From: Lachnospiraceae bacterium
Lineage (GTDB): Bacteria > Bacillota > Clostridia > Lachnospirales > Lachnospiraceae
Assembly (NCBI GenBank): GCA_009911505.1
Contig: QXXL01000010.1
Location: 1 to 43,320 of the forward strand
Length of the DNA: 43,320 nucleotides
Reading direction: 5' to 3'
This document shows, one piece after another, positions 16,437 through 24,802 of the stretch (its first letter is position 1; the number at the start of each line of letters is the position of its first letter). The notes under the pieces were generated by a model. The model searched no databases. It was not told where the DNA came from and saw only the letters and a list, made by a program, of their open reading frames with translations. A program made the position numbers and the translations under genes.

Positions 16437-17171
16437 TTAATTTCCATATGTATCAATATACCCTTCAATATCATCTTTCATTTTCTTCCACTTTAATGGA
16501 TATTTCACATAATATTTTGGGCACTCTTTTCCAGTAACATCATAATGGCGTATGACATCGTCAATCCCAAGCTCATATTGTCCCATCAGCCATGATACCA
16601 AATGCAGTAACGACTGATATGTCGCGTCGGTAAATTGTCCTGTATCATCTGGAATACAGCATTCAATTGCTATAGTATCTTCATTCCGTTCATTAGAGGC
16701 ATATGCTATTTCATCACAGGGGATACACTGTATTACCTCCCCCTCCATCCCGACAATAAAATGGCTGCTGGCATACGTTTCCCCCGACAGCCCAAGCCCT
16801 TCAAAATAATCCCTGTTTTGCCTGGCTGTTGTGCCTGGGTTTGCCGTATAATGTATCACGATCCCTTTTACATTGTCCAATGCATCGCCTGGCCTGGAAT
16901 ATTCATTTATACTTAACAGCTCCTCTTCATACTCCGGCGGTGACTTTACGATTCTCTTTTGCACGGCTACTTCCTCTATAACAGGCTGTGTACCACGTCC
17001 TTTAACGGCCCGCAGGACAACCGTACCCGTCACTGCCAGAATTGCAAAACAAACTCCTCCCAACACCATCTTTACAATAACTTCCTGCCTGTTTCTCTTC
17101 CGTCTTTGGGCGCGGATTGCCGCCCTCCTCCTTTCATACTCCTCCTGCTCCCTTTGCCCCGTTCCATCCAT
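16437..17171 (-). CDS. Membrane-anchored N-acetylmuramoyl-L-alanine amidase (PGRP/Amidase_2)
   Basis: About 244 residues from the preferred start. A strongly basic, Arg-rich cytoplasmic start (YERRRAAIRAQRRKRNRQ), one transmembrane helix, then an amidase_2 domain outside the cell. Zinc-site and catalytic motifs: GIVIHYTANPG (first His), YASSHFIVG, and IRHYDVTGKECPKYY with the second His and the zinc-ligand Cys. It cleaves the bond between muramic acid and L-Ala. Start is uncertain: ATG codons at 17237, 17213 and 17171 are in frame; the last has GAAGGG 11 bases upstream and gives the usual membrane topology. Confidence 0.85.
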   Translation of the reverse strand: MDGTGQREQEEYERRRAAIRAQRRKRNRQEVIVKMVLGGVCFAILAVTGTVVLRAVKGRGTQPVIEEVAVQKRIVKSPPEYEEELLSINEYSRPGDALDNVKGIVIHYTANPGTTARQNRDYFEGLGLSGETYASSHFIVGMEGEVIQCIPCDEIAYASNERNEDTIAIECCIPDDTGQFTDATYQSLLHLVSWLMGQYELGIDDVIRHYDVTGKECPKYYVKYPLKWKKMKDDIEGYIDTYGN

Positions 17172-17260
17172 ATCTCTCAAATCCCTTCTAATAATGTAGC
17201 TTTCTTTTATCATACCGCAGCCCCATAAAAAATGCATCTTAAAGTTTCTTTAATTTTATA

Positions 17261-17292
17261 TGAAAAAACAGCCTGTCTATACAGGCTGCTTT
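17261..17292 (-). terminator. Terminator of the lactate dehydrogenase gene
   Basis: Minus strand CAGCCTGT-atag-ACAGGCTG followed by TTTTTT, 20 bases after the ldh stop codon. Confidence 0.9.
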
Positions 17293-17310
17293 CCAAACAA
17301 CATATTTCCC

Positions 17311-18273
17311 CTATTTCACTGCCTTTTCCAAAATACCTTTCAATGTTTCCGCCGAAACCCGCAGCTTCTCCTGCTCCTCTTCATTTAGCGGGATCGGCAC
17401 ATGGGTTTCCACCCCGTGCTTGCCTACGACCGCAGGCATACTAAGCACCACGTCCTCAATCCCATACTCCCCATGCATCATAGACGAAACCGGCAGGATG
17501 GATTTTTCATCCCGGATAATAACCTCGCAAATCCGTTTCACCGCCATAGCTATCCCATAATATGTGGCATGTTTCTTGCTAATAATCTCATAAGCGCTAT
17601 TTTTTACGTTTTCTGCAATCTGTCTGGAATTTTCATCGTGCGCAAAGTGCCCCCGCATTTCACAGAATTCACTCAGCGCTATTCCCGATACGTTTGCACT
17701 GCTGAATGCCGCGATTTCGCTATCCCCGTGCTCGCCGACAATAAACGCATGCACACTCTTGCTGTCCACGGAAAGGTGCTCACCGAGCGCACACTTTAGC
17801 CTTGCCGTATCAAGCACCGTCCCCGATCCAATCACACGGTTCTCTGTAAACCCGGAAAGCTTTAAAGCAGTATAGGTCAAAATATCCACCGGGTTCGACA
17901 CAACCAAAAGGATACCGCCGCAGCCGCGTTTCGCAATCTCCGGAATAATACTGCCAAAAATACCTACATTTTTATTTACCAGATCCAGGCGTGTCTCCCC
18001 TGGCTTCTGATTCGCGCCTGCCGTAATAATAATAATCGCAGCATCCACAATATCATCGTAATCCCCCGCATAAATCTTCATCTGCCTTGCAAATGGAACC
18101 CCATGCCCAATATCAAGCGCTTCACCTTCCGCCCGCGCCCGGTCAGCATCAATCAATACCATCTCTGAAAACAAACCGCTCTGCATCAGGCAAAACGCCG
18201 ACGCAGAACCAACAAAACCGCAGCCAATCATAGCCACCTTCCTAATATTTACCTGTGCCATATCCTGTTTCAT
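17311..18273 (-). CDS. ldh: L-lactate dehydrogenase
   Basis: 320 residues. NAD-binding GCGFVGSASAF (17-27), Asp42 at the end of the second strand (NAD preference), substrate-specificity loop GANQKPGETR with Gln89 (lactate rather than malate) and Arg95, Arg158 in DTARLK and catalytic His182 in GEHGDSE. It reduces pyruvate to L-lactate in fermentation and recycles NADH. ATG at 18273 with AAGGAGG 6 bases before; the frame to 18297 is less likely. Transcribed alone or with the KDPG aldolase gene 75 bases upstream. Confidence 0.94.
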   Translation of the reverse strand: MKQDMAQVNIRKVAMIGCGFVGSASAFCLMQSGLFSEMVLIDADRARAEGEALDIGHGVPFARQMKIYAGDYDDIVDAAIIIITAGANQKPGETRLDLVNKNVGIFGSIIPEIAKRGCGGILLVVSNPVDILTYTALKLSGFTENRVIGSGTVLDTARLKCALGEHLSVDSKSVHAFIVGEHGDSEIAAFSSANVSGIALSEFCEMRGHFAHDENSRQIAENVKNSAYEIISKKHATYYGIAMAVKRICEVIIRDEKSILPVSSMMHGEYGIEDVVLSMPAVVGKHGVETHVPIPLNEEEQEKLRVSAETLKGILEKAVK

Positions 18274-18348
18274 ATTACATCCTCCTTCTTTATACACCTA
18301 TACTATCGACACCCTTATTCCATCAAAAAAAACTGTACTACCCAACAT

Positions 18349-19311
18349 TTAAACATGCTCTATCCTAACCGTATACCCCGCAATCTTGCCCACAGTATAC
18401 CCCAACGCCTCCATCCCGTTTCCACAATGCATACTAGAATATTTCCTGGGGCAAAATCCCCTCTTCTGCAAATAATACACAGCACGCTCCACATAGTTTG
18501 TCCCAATAACAAACTGCCCGCCATCATCCGTATCCTGCTTCTTTCTAATCTCCACAAAATTTCCTGCCAAACCAGATTCTTTTTGCATTGCGCCATCCAC
18601 ACCAAACAGTGCCGCAAACCGGGATGTCTCTAACCTGGCCTCCTCTTCGTTTTGAACATGAATCACAACGCGCTTTAACATAAGCCCAAGCATAGCCGCT
18701 ACCGCTTCCCTTGTCTTTAAAGCAATACCTTCCCAGTCCTTCGCTTTTATCAGGGCACTGCTTGCCATCCAGCTCCCACCGCAGGCAAACACCTTTTCAA
18801 ACGCAAGGTAACGGTTCAAATTCTCCACAGAAATACCTCCGGTCGGCATAAACTTTAGTGTGTGGTAAGGGGCTGCCATCGCCTTAATTGCCGCCAGGCC
18901 TCCATTTGCTTCTGCAGGGAAAAATTTTACAGCCGAAAGCCCCATAGAAAGCGCCTGCTCCATATCACTTGGGCAAGCACAGCCGGGTATCACCGGGATA
19001 TCATGACTTAAGCACCATTCCACAACTTTTGGGTTAAAGCCGGGGCTTACTATAAATTTGGCTCCTGCGCCAACCGCCCTTTTGGCCTGTTCTGTAGTAA
19101 GGACTGTCCCTGCTCCGGCCAGCATTTCCGGAAACCTGCCCGTTATCCTATAGATTGATTCTTCTGCCGCATCCGTGCGGAACGTCACCTCCGCACAAGG
19201 CAGCCCGCCGTTTATCAATGCGCCCGCTAACGGTTCCGCATCCTCCGCCTTTTCAATTGCGATAACAGGAACAATGCCTATGTGGGAAAATTCCTCTAAT
19301 ACCTTATCCAT
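18349..19311 (-). CDS. KDPG/KHG aldolase with C-terminal VOC-like extension
   Basis: 320 residues; classic Eda proteins have about 210. Residues 1-212 are the class I aldolase: Glu41 (AEVTFR), GAGTVLT, Schiff-base Lys129 (SAVKFFPAE) and FMPTGGIS. It splits 2-keto-3-deoxy-6-phosphogluconate (or 4-hydroxy-2-oxoglutarate) into pyruvate and an aldehyde. Residues about 214-320 form a second small domain (VVIHVQNEEEARLETSRFAA ... AGYTVRIEHV) whose strand pattern recalls a glyoxalase/VOC half; its role is unknown. No other Entner-Doudoroff or hexuronate gene is nearby. A palindrome at 19340-19357 lies before the start; RBS AAAGGAG. Confidence 0.88.
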   Translation of the reverse strand: MDKVLEEFSHIGIVPVIAIEKAEDAEPLAGALINGGLPCAEVTFRTDAAEESIYRITGRFPEMLAGAGTVLTTEQAKRAVGAGAKFIVSPGFNPKVVEWCLSHDIPVIPGCACPSDMEQALSMGLSAVKFFPAEANGGLAAIKAMAAPYHTLKFMPTGGISVENLNRYLAFEKVFACGGSWMASSALIKAKDWEGIALKTREAVAAMLGLMLKRVVIHVQNEEEARLETSRFAALFGVDGAMQKESGLAGNFVEIRKKQDTDDGGQFVIGTNYVERAVYYLQKRGFCPRKYSSMHCGNGMEALGYTVGKIAGYTVRIEHV

Positions 19312-19339
19312 TCTGTTCTCCTTTTACTTGTTATGGAAT

Positions 19340-19357
19340 TAATATTTTCCAATATTA
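19340..19357. promoter_or_regulatory. 18-bp palindrome before the aldolase gene
   Basis: TAATATT-TTCC-AATATTA, perfect 7-base arms, 29 bases upstream of the ATG. A possible operator; AT-rich, so chance is not excluded. Confidence 0.35.
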
Positions 19358-19422
19358 GCAAATTTTATACAGATATGGAGCATTAGGATTTTGGCACTTA
19401 ATCAGCCTCCGCTCTTTATACC

Positions 19423-19458
19423 AAAAAGCGGCATCCCCTCTTCCAAAGTTTTGCCGCT
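19423..19458 (-). terminator. Terminator of the amino-acid ABC operon
   Basis: Minus strand AGCGGCA and TGCCGCT pair around an 18-base loop and are followed by TTTT; 18 bases after the ATPase stop codon. Confidence 0.75.
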
Positions 19459-19475
19459 CTTTCGTACCCCCTCTA

Positions 19476-20240
19476 TCAAACTCCCGTCACATGATATTTC
19501 CCCAGAAACTCCCTTGTCCTCTGGTTTTCTGAAGCAAACAGCCCTTCCGGCGTCGTCTCCTCCACAATCACGCCCTGATCCATGAAAATCATACGATCCG
19601 ACACATCCCTTGCAAAATGCATCTCATGTGTCACAATCACCATCGTCATCTTTTCTTTGGCAAGCTGCGTAATAACCTTTAAAATCTCCCCCGTCAGCTC
19701 CGGATCAAGCGCCGAAGTCGGCTCGTCAAAAAATAAAATTTTGGGCTTCATCGCCAGTGCCCTTGCAATCGACACCCGCTGCTGCTGCCCGCCGGAAAGC
19801 TGGCAGGGATAATAACTGGCACGATCCTTAAGCCCCATTTTAGAGAGCAGCTCTTCCGTCTCCCCGCGCACCTCCTCCTTGTCCCGCTTTTGTACATGAA
19901 CAGGCGCATCCATAACATTTTTCAGCACCGAATAATGCGGAAACAGGTTAAAATTCTGAAAGACAAGCCCGAACTGGCGGCTGATTTTCTTCAAATCCGC
20001 GCCCGGCGCATAAACCGCCCTGCCGTGTTCGCTTTTAGCCGCTGCCTCGCCCACATAATACAAATCCCCGTCGTCCATCGTCTCAAGCAGCGTTGCACAG
20101 CGCAGAAGCGTAGACTTCCCGGAGCCAGAAGGCCCTATAATAGATACCACTTCGCCTTCCTTCACCGAAAAGCTGATGTTTTTTAAAACAGTATTGTCAT
20201 CAAAACTTTTTTTCACATGGTTCATTTCCAGTAAATTCAT
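19476..20240 (-). CDS. Polar amino-acid ABC transporter ATPase (GlnQ type)
   Basis: 254 residues. Walker [10 protein letters not shown] (36-44), signature LSGGQQQR, Walker [15 protein letters not shown] and switch His in VIVTHEM. The sequence [18 protein letters not shown] is typical of GlnQ/ArtP/HisP. It powers amino-acid uptake with the permease 12 bases upstream and the binding protein. The insertion [20 protein letters not shown] near residue 62 is longer than in most GlnQ proteins. Confidence 0.93.
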   Translation of the reverse strand: MNLLEMNHVKKSFDDNTVLKNISFSVKEGEVVSIIGPSGSGKSTLLRCATLLETMDDGDLYYVGEAAAKSEHGRAVYAPGADLKKISRQFGLVFQNFNLFPHYSVLKNVMDAPVHVQKRDKEEVRGETEELLSKMGLKDRASYYPCQLSGGQQQRVSIARALAMKPKILFFDEPTSALDPELTGEILKVITQLAKEKMTMVIVTHEMHFARDVSDRMIFMDQGVIVEETTPEGLFASENQRTREFLGKYHVTGV

Positions 20241-20252
20241 CCGGGCAGCCTC

Positions 20253-20903
20253 CTAACTGTAATAACCAAGCTTCTTTTCCCAAAGCTCCATAACCGCGGC
20301 GACAACAAAGTTAAACACATAATAAAAAATACCTGCCGCAATCAAAGGAACCATACTCTTCTGGGACGCCGCGATCGCCTTTGCCGTCGTAAACATCTCG
20401 ACATAAGCAATGGAAAATGCCAGCGACGTATCCTTAACCAGCGTAATGACCTCATTGGTCACAGACGGCAGAATACGCTTAATCACCTGCGGGAATATAA
20501 TCTTAAAAAATGTCTGTCCTTTCGTATAGCCCAAAACCTTTGCCGCTTCATACTGCCCCTTCGGCATGGATTCAATCCCGCCGCGGTATATTTCCGCAAA
20601 ATAAGCGGCGTAATTAATGGCAAACGCAATAATCACCGCATAGGCGCGGTACGAAGACGTAATGCCGATTTTAAAGATATAATACGGCCCGAAATATACG
20701 ACTAAAAGCTGCAGCATCAGCGGCGTGCCGCGCATAACCGATATGTAAATTTTGGCAATGCCGCGCAGCAAAATATTATTAGACATTCTGCCAAAAGATA
20801 CCAAAAGCCCCAGCGGCAGGGAAAATAACAGCGTCAGTACAAAAATCTGAACCGTTATAAACATCCCTTCCGCAAGCTGCCCCATCATAACCTGTAAACT
20901 CAT
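20253..20903 (-). CDS. Amino-acid ABC transporter permease
   Basis: 216 residues, five transmembrane segments, HisM/GlnP type. It carries YISVMRGTPLMLQL and the EAA loop EAAKVLGYTKGQTFFKIIFPQ that contacts the ATPase. Start with GGAGG 5 bases upstream. Third component of the importer. Confidence 0.93.
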   Translation of the reverse strand: MSLQVMMGQLAEGMFITVQIFVLTLLFSLPLGLLVSFGRMSNNILLRGIAKIYISVMRGTPLMLQLLVVYFGPYYIFKIGITSSYRAYAVIIAFAINYAAYFAEIYRGGIESMPKGQYEAAKVLGYTKGQTFFKIIFPQVIKRILPSVTNEVITLVKDTSLAFSIAYVEMFTTAKAIAASQKSMVPLIAAGIFYYVFNFVVAAVMELWEKKLGYYS

Positions 20904-20930
20904 TTTAACCTCCGGCTCAGAGCATGTTCC

Positions 20931-20957
20931 AAAAATACACCCCCGCAGAGGGCGGGA
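20931..20957 (-). terminator. Intra-operon hairpin between binding protein and permease
   Basis: Minus strand CCCGC-cctct-GCGGG followed by a loose T-rich stretch (GTGTATTTTT). It fits a leaky terminator or mRNA end that lets the binding protein be made in excess over the membrane parts. Confidence 0.5.
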
Positions 20958-20984
20958 ATGATTTTAGGACACGCCCCCGGCATC

Positions 20985-21944
20985 TTATTCTGCCGCTGCT
21001 TCTGTATTCTCCGGACTCACGCTCTCCTTCTCTGTGTCCGCTACATCTGCGCCCTTTAATGTGCAGACGTCATACCCAAAGTACTTGTCCGAAATCTGTG
21101 CGAACGTACCATCGTCTACCATTTCCATCAACGTAGCCTGCACCTCGTCGCGAAGCGCTTCGTTTCCCTTTAAAAATCCTACGGCATATTGTTCAGAAGA
21201 AATCACTTCGTCTAAAATAACAAATTCATCCTCCCTGCCCTCTAACTGGAAGTTTGCCACGCCGATATCAATTGCAATCGCGTCTACCGCGCCGGATTCA
21301 AGATCCATAAACGCCGTATTGTATTCGGCCACCTGTAAGAAATCACCGAAAGAAGACAGAAGCTCCGTGTGATCCTCGTCCTCCAATGCGGACTGCGCGG
21401 AAGATTCCTTCTGCACCTCTACAATCTTGCCCGCCAAATCGGAAAGCGCGTTGATTCCGGAATCCTTCTTCGTAATAACCACCTGCGTGTTGTCCATATA
21501 AGAATCGCTCCAGGTATACTGATCCTCTCGCCCGTTCATCGTAAATCCGTTCCAGATACAGTCAATCGTGCCAGATTCCAGTTCCATATCCTTCGCATCC
21601 CAGTCAATCGGCTGCAGCTTGATTTCTTTGCCCATACGCTTTGCGCACTCTGTCGCCATCTCAATATCAAAGCCCGTAAATTCGCCGTCGTCACCGACAT
21701 AACCAAACGGCGGAAAATCCTGATCAAAGCCTACGGTAAACGTTTCGCCGCCCACAGAGCCGCTTTCGTCAGCCGCCTGCGTATCCTCATCCCCGGCAAC
21801 CGCTTCACTGTCCGCCCCGCTGCCCGTTGTTTCATCCCCGCTGCCGGATGACGCCGGGGCATCGGCATCGGCGCCCCCATTCCCGCATGCCGTAAGGGAA
21901 ACTGCCATTCCTGCCACCAAAAGCGCTGCAACTAATTTTTTCAT
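20985..21944 (-). CDS. Amino-acid ABC transporter substrate-binding lipoprotein
   Basis: 319 residues. Signal peptide with lipobox LTAC (Cys20), then a Gly/Ser/Asp/Glu-rich linker (about 21-66), then an SBP_bac_3 domain starting TFTVGFDQDFPPFGYVGDDG and containing GFDIEMATECAKRMG and the DCIWNGFTMNGRE strand. The polar amino-acid pocket type is clear, the exact ligand is not. First gene of the importer operon; AGGAGG before the start. Confidence 0.92.
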   Translation of the reverse strand: MKKLVAALLVAGMAVSLTACGNGGADADAPASSGSGDETTGSGADSEAVAGDEDTQAADESGSVGGETFTVGFDQDFPPFGYVGDDGEFTGFDIEMATECAKRMGKEIKLQPIDWDAKDMELESGTIDCIWNGFTMNGREDQYTWSDSYMDNTQVVITKKDSGINALSDLAGKIVEVQKESSAQSALEDEDHTELLSSFGDFLQVAEYNTAFMDLESGAVDAIAIDIGVANFQLEGREDEFVILDEVISSEQYAVGFLKGNEALRDEVQATLMEMVDDGTFAQISDKYFGYDVCTLKGADVADTEKESVSPENTEAAAE

Positions 21945-21966
21945 ATGAATCCTCCTCGTTTGCTTT

Positions 21967-21986
21967 CGTAGTAATCTGCTACCACG
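21967..21986. promoter_or_regulatory. Imperfect dyad in the leader of the ABC importer operon
   Basis: CGTAGTA and TACCACG arms (seven pairs including one G-T) around a 6-base loop, 22 bases before the binding protein start. Could be a small leader hairpin or an operator. Confidence 0.3.
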
Positions 21987-22023
21987 TTACCATGTTAAAA
22001 TACTCATATAGGCTAACACAGGT

Positions 22024-22049
22024 AGGCAGGATTGTCAAGCAGGCAGGAT
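22024..22049 (-). promoter_or_regulatory. -35 box between two direct repeats, ABC importer promoter region
   Basis: Minus strand ATCCTGCCT occurs twice (22041-22049 and 22024-22032) with a 17-base period; a consensus TTGACA (22033-22038) lies between them. No good -10 was found at 16-18 bases, so the promoter call is incomplete. The rest of the 365-base gap 21945-22309 shows no gene, only short imperfect inverted repeats such as ATCCTACAGGAT. Confidence 0.4.
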
Positions 22050-22309
22050 CCCATCATTTATAAAAATCTTATCGCAAAACTTTTATCTTATAGCCATGCG
22101 CTCCTGACTACATTATTGGATACCTGCCAGCTAAAAATTACTTCCATATGAAAAAACAAGAAAATCCTACAGGATACCCCTATACCTATCCGGCGTAAAC
22201 AAGAAATCCCCTATAGGCCAGCCAAAACCGTAGTTAGGCAGAGGGCAGGGTGTGCGTCTGCCTGACGGCCCCTTTGCCATCCACTCCCAAAAATTCACCT
22301 AGAGCATGT

Positions 22310-23917
22310 TTAAAAATCCTCCTTAATCACCAGCACATCCCCCTCCCTAAGCTCCGTCCCCCCATTCGGAATCACCACATCCTCACCGCGCTGTACCATC
22401 ACCACCAGCCGCCCCGTCTCCAAGCTTATGTCCGAAAGCCGTTTACCAATCCATGCATTTCCTTCCTCCAGCAAAAGCTCCGAAAGCTCCACATCCTTCG
22501 CAACGCGGTTCGCACGCGCGCTAAGCACCATCTTATCGCCTTCCAAAAGCACGGTACTGCCATCCGGCGTAATCATCTCGCTAGTATCCCTGCGGCGCAC
22601 CTGTACCAACAGCGTTTCCGGCGGCAGCAAAATATCCTTAACCATGCTCCCCGCCCACGGATGGTTCTTTTTAACCCGAAACTCAATAAACTGCACCGGG
22701 ACTTCCTCTGTATAATCGGAAAACGTTTTTAATACATCTTCCTTATCGTCTATCATATCCAGCTTTTTTGCAACAAACGGCAAAAGCGTCCCCTGGATCA
22801 ATATGGAAAACAACACAATAAAAAATACAATATGGAACACGTCATGGCTGATTTTCGCCGGGCTTGTAACAGCCATAATCGCAAATACAATAGACGCTGC
22901 CCCACGGAGCCCTGCCGCGGACACAAATATCAGCTGGTTTTTCCTGCTCCCAAACGGGCCAAGTACAGCCCAGACTGCAAATGGCCTCGCCGCAAACGTA
23001 ACAAACAGCGCAATTGCAAGCCCAACACCAACTACCTTTGCAAACTGGGACGGAAACGACAAAAGGCCTAATAGGAAAAATAAAAGCATCTGCATCAACC
23101 CTGTTACCCCGTCAAAAAAATGAACCAGCGTTTTTTTTGCCTTGAGTTTGCAGTTGCCCAGTAAAATCCCAAATATATACGCCGACAGATACCCATTGCC
23201 GCCCACCGACGCCGGGACAGCATAAGAAAATAAGACCATCCCAAATACAAAAATTGTATCAAACCCCTCCGTAGTAAATGAAAAACGCTTTAGGATATAT
23301 TTTGTAATATATGCGGACACTACCCCGCACGAAAGCCCAAAGGCCACTTGCATAGTCATAGACACCAAAATACTGCCTATGCGTATGCCGCCGCCTCCCA
23401 TTGCAGTTAACACAACTGTTGTAAGCATATAAGAACAGGGATCGTTGCTGCCGCTCTCGACCTCTAAGAGGGAAGCTGTCCGGTACTTTAAGTTAAGGCG
23501 TTTGGAACGCAAAATGGAAAACACAGAAGCCGCGTCTGTAGAACTAATCAGGGAACCAATTAAAAAGCTCTCCGCCAGCCCTATATTAAGCACGACATAG
23601 CAAAATAGCCCTGTAACCCCAGCCGTGAGCACAACGCCAAGGGTCGAAAGCAGCGCCGCACGCCCCATTACAGGCTTTGCCGCACTCCACTTTGTCCCAA
23701 ACCCGCCATAAAACATAATAAAAATGAGCGCCACGGAACAAATCTGCCCTGCCACATCAAAGTTGTCAAATGGAATCCGTATGGCTCCGTCTGAGCCAAA
23801 AAACATTCCCAATAACAAAAACGCCAGCAGCATGGGGATGCCAAACCTGCTTGAAATCCGGTTGCAGATTACACACGCAAAGATGACGACTGCCACCAGG
23901 AGTATCATGATATTCAT
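22310..23917 (-). CDS. K+/H+ antiporter, CPA1 type with C-terminal TrkA_C domains
   Basis: 535 residues. Twelve or so transmembrane helices (1-380) with the CPA1 ion site region SLISSTDAASVFSILRSKRL and LLEVESGSNDP. After residue about 390 come two RCK-C/TrkA_C modules (VPVQFIEFRV...MVLSARA and ELLLEEGNAWIGKRLS...DVLVIKEDF), as in CvrA/NhaP2. It exports K+ (or Na+) in exchange for protons and is gated by a ligand at the cytosolic domains. Its ATG at 23917 overlaps the EcsC stop codon (ATGA), so the two are translated together. Confidence 0.9.
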   Translation of the reverse strand: MNIMILLVAVVIFACVICNRISSRFGIPMLLAFLLLGMFFGSDGAIRIPFDNFDVAGQICSVALIFIMFYGGFGTKWSAAKPVMGRAALLSTLGVVLTAGVTGLFCYVVLNIGLAESFLIGSLISSTDAASVFSILRSKRLNLKYRTASLLEVESGSNDPCSYMLTTVVLTAMGGGGIRIGSILVSMTMQVAFGLSCGVVSAYITKYILKRFSFTTEGFDTIFVFGMVLFSYAVPASVGGNGYLSAYIFGILLGNCKLKAKKTLVHFFDGVTGLMQMLLFFLLGLLSFPSQFAKVVGVGLAIALFVTFAARPFAVWAVLGPFGSRKNQLIFVSAAGLRGAASIVFAIMAVTSPAKISHDVFHIVFFIVLFSILIQGTLLPFVAKKLDMIDDKEDVLKTFSDYTEEVPVQFIEFRVKKNHPWAGSMVKDILLPPETLLVQVRRRDTSEMITPDGSTVLLEGDKMVLSARANRVAKDVELSELLLEEGNAWIGKRLSDISLETGRLVVMVQRGEDVVIPNGGTELREGDVLVIKEDF

Positions 23918-24732
23918 GTACCACCATCCTTTTTGCATTCGCTGCCTATCAGCTTTAACAAATACCGCTTGTGGTATTTTATTCCGACATACCGCATGAC
24001 TTTATGATAACAAACCGGATTTGCCATACCTCCAAGGATTCCGGCAACTGGAATACCCTGGATAAATTTTAAAAACATCATATCAGCTGCAAATGCTTCG
24101 GCTGTTTTCTGCACCTGCCCCTCAAACTGCTCTTTGGACACAGATTGCAAACCGCCTTCTTGCAGGTAACAATCTAGCTTTTGATTTAACCCTTCAAATT
24201 CTTCCCCTTTTGCCATAGCTGCTTCCATCATTTTTAATATGAGGTATTTTTCCGTTAGATGCTCATAATTTACTCCATAATTTAGCGCTGACTGGTAAAT
24301 GCCCTTTAAGAGCACACCCACAAATAACACAATATCTGGAACCCCAATCCCAAATATACCAAGCCCGACGCCTTCGGCAGTAGCTGCCGCCAAATTCATT
24401 AGGTCTGATTTAGCGGCTTCTTTGCGTATCTGGCGGATTTCCTTACGCCCGCCTTTTAGCTGGATGGCATAGTCGCGGATGATATAGTCCTGTTCCATTT
24501 CTTTTTTGTCGTATGTTTTTTCAATGATACCAGTGCCTTTCTCAAATATGAGGGCAAACGCTTTGCCAAAGGCAGTGTTTAAAGCTTTTTTCGCTTTTGG
24601 GGGGATTTTTTGTTCCAATCCGGATTTCCATGTAGGCGTAATGCTTCGGACAGCTGATTTTTTGATGTTTTCTTCTGCTTTTTGAACCTTTACTAGTTCT
24701 TTTCTAAGAAAGGTATCCCGTTTGTTTTTCAA
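23914..24732 (-). CDS. EcsC family protein
   Basis: 272 residues from the preferred TTG start. EcsC-type helical protein with the GLGIFGIGVPDIVLFVGVLLKG glycine-rich hydrophobic segment and the later IPVAGILGGMANPVCYHKVM. Function unknown; B. subtilis EcsC lies with an ABC exporter. Start choice: the frame is open up to an ATG at 24783, but residues 1-13 of that version are encoded inside the terminator hairpin of the upstream glycosidase gene. TTG at 24732 has GAGGTGA 5 bases upstream; GTG at 24741 is the other option. It overlaps the antiporter by 4 bases. Confidence 0.8.
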   Translation of the reverse strand: MKNKRDTFLRKELVKVQKAEENIKKSAVRSITPTWKSGLEQKIPPKAKKALNTAFGKAFALIFEKGTGIIEKTYDKKEMEQDYIIRDYAIQLKGGRKEIRQIRKEAAKSDLMNLAAATAEGVGLGIFGIGVPDIVLFVGVLLKGIYQSALNYGVNYEHLTEKYLILKMMEAAMAKGEEFEGLNQKLDCYLQEGGLQSVSKEQFEGQVQKTAEAFAADMMFLKFIQGIPVAGILGGMANPVCYHKVMRYVGIKYHKRYLLKLIGSECKKDGGT

Positions 24733-24747
24733 ATCATTCACCTCGCC

Positions 24748-24789
24748 TAAAAAGCGGCGGAGATGAAACCCAATCCGTTTCATCTCCGC
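24748..24789 (-). terminator. Terminator of the GH84 gene, overlapping the false start of the EcsC gene
   Basis: Minus strand GCGGAGATGAAAC and GTTTCATCTCCGC, 13 perfect pairs with a 7-base loop, then CGC and TTTTT. It starts 13 bases after the GH84 stop codon. Confidence 0.9.
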
Positions 24790-24802
24790 TGCCTGTTTTG
24801 CC

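Noticed and set aside
20920..22320. AGAGCATGTT-N2-AAAAAT occurs at 20920 and again at 22304, after two neighbouring genes
   Set aside because: Only about 16 matching bases, different surroundings, no flanking repeat; could be chance.
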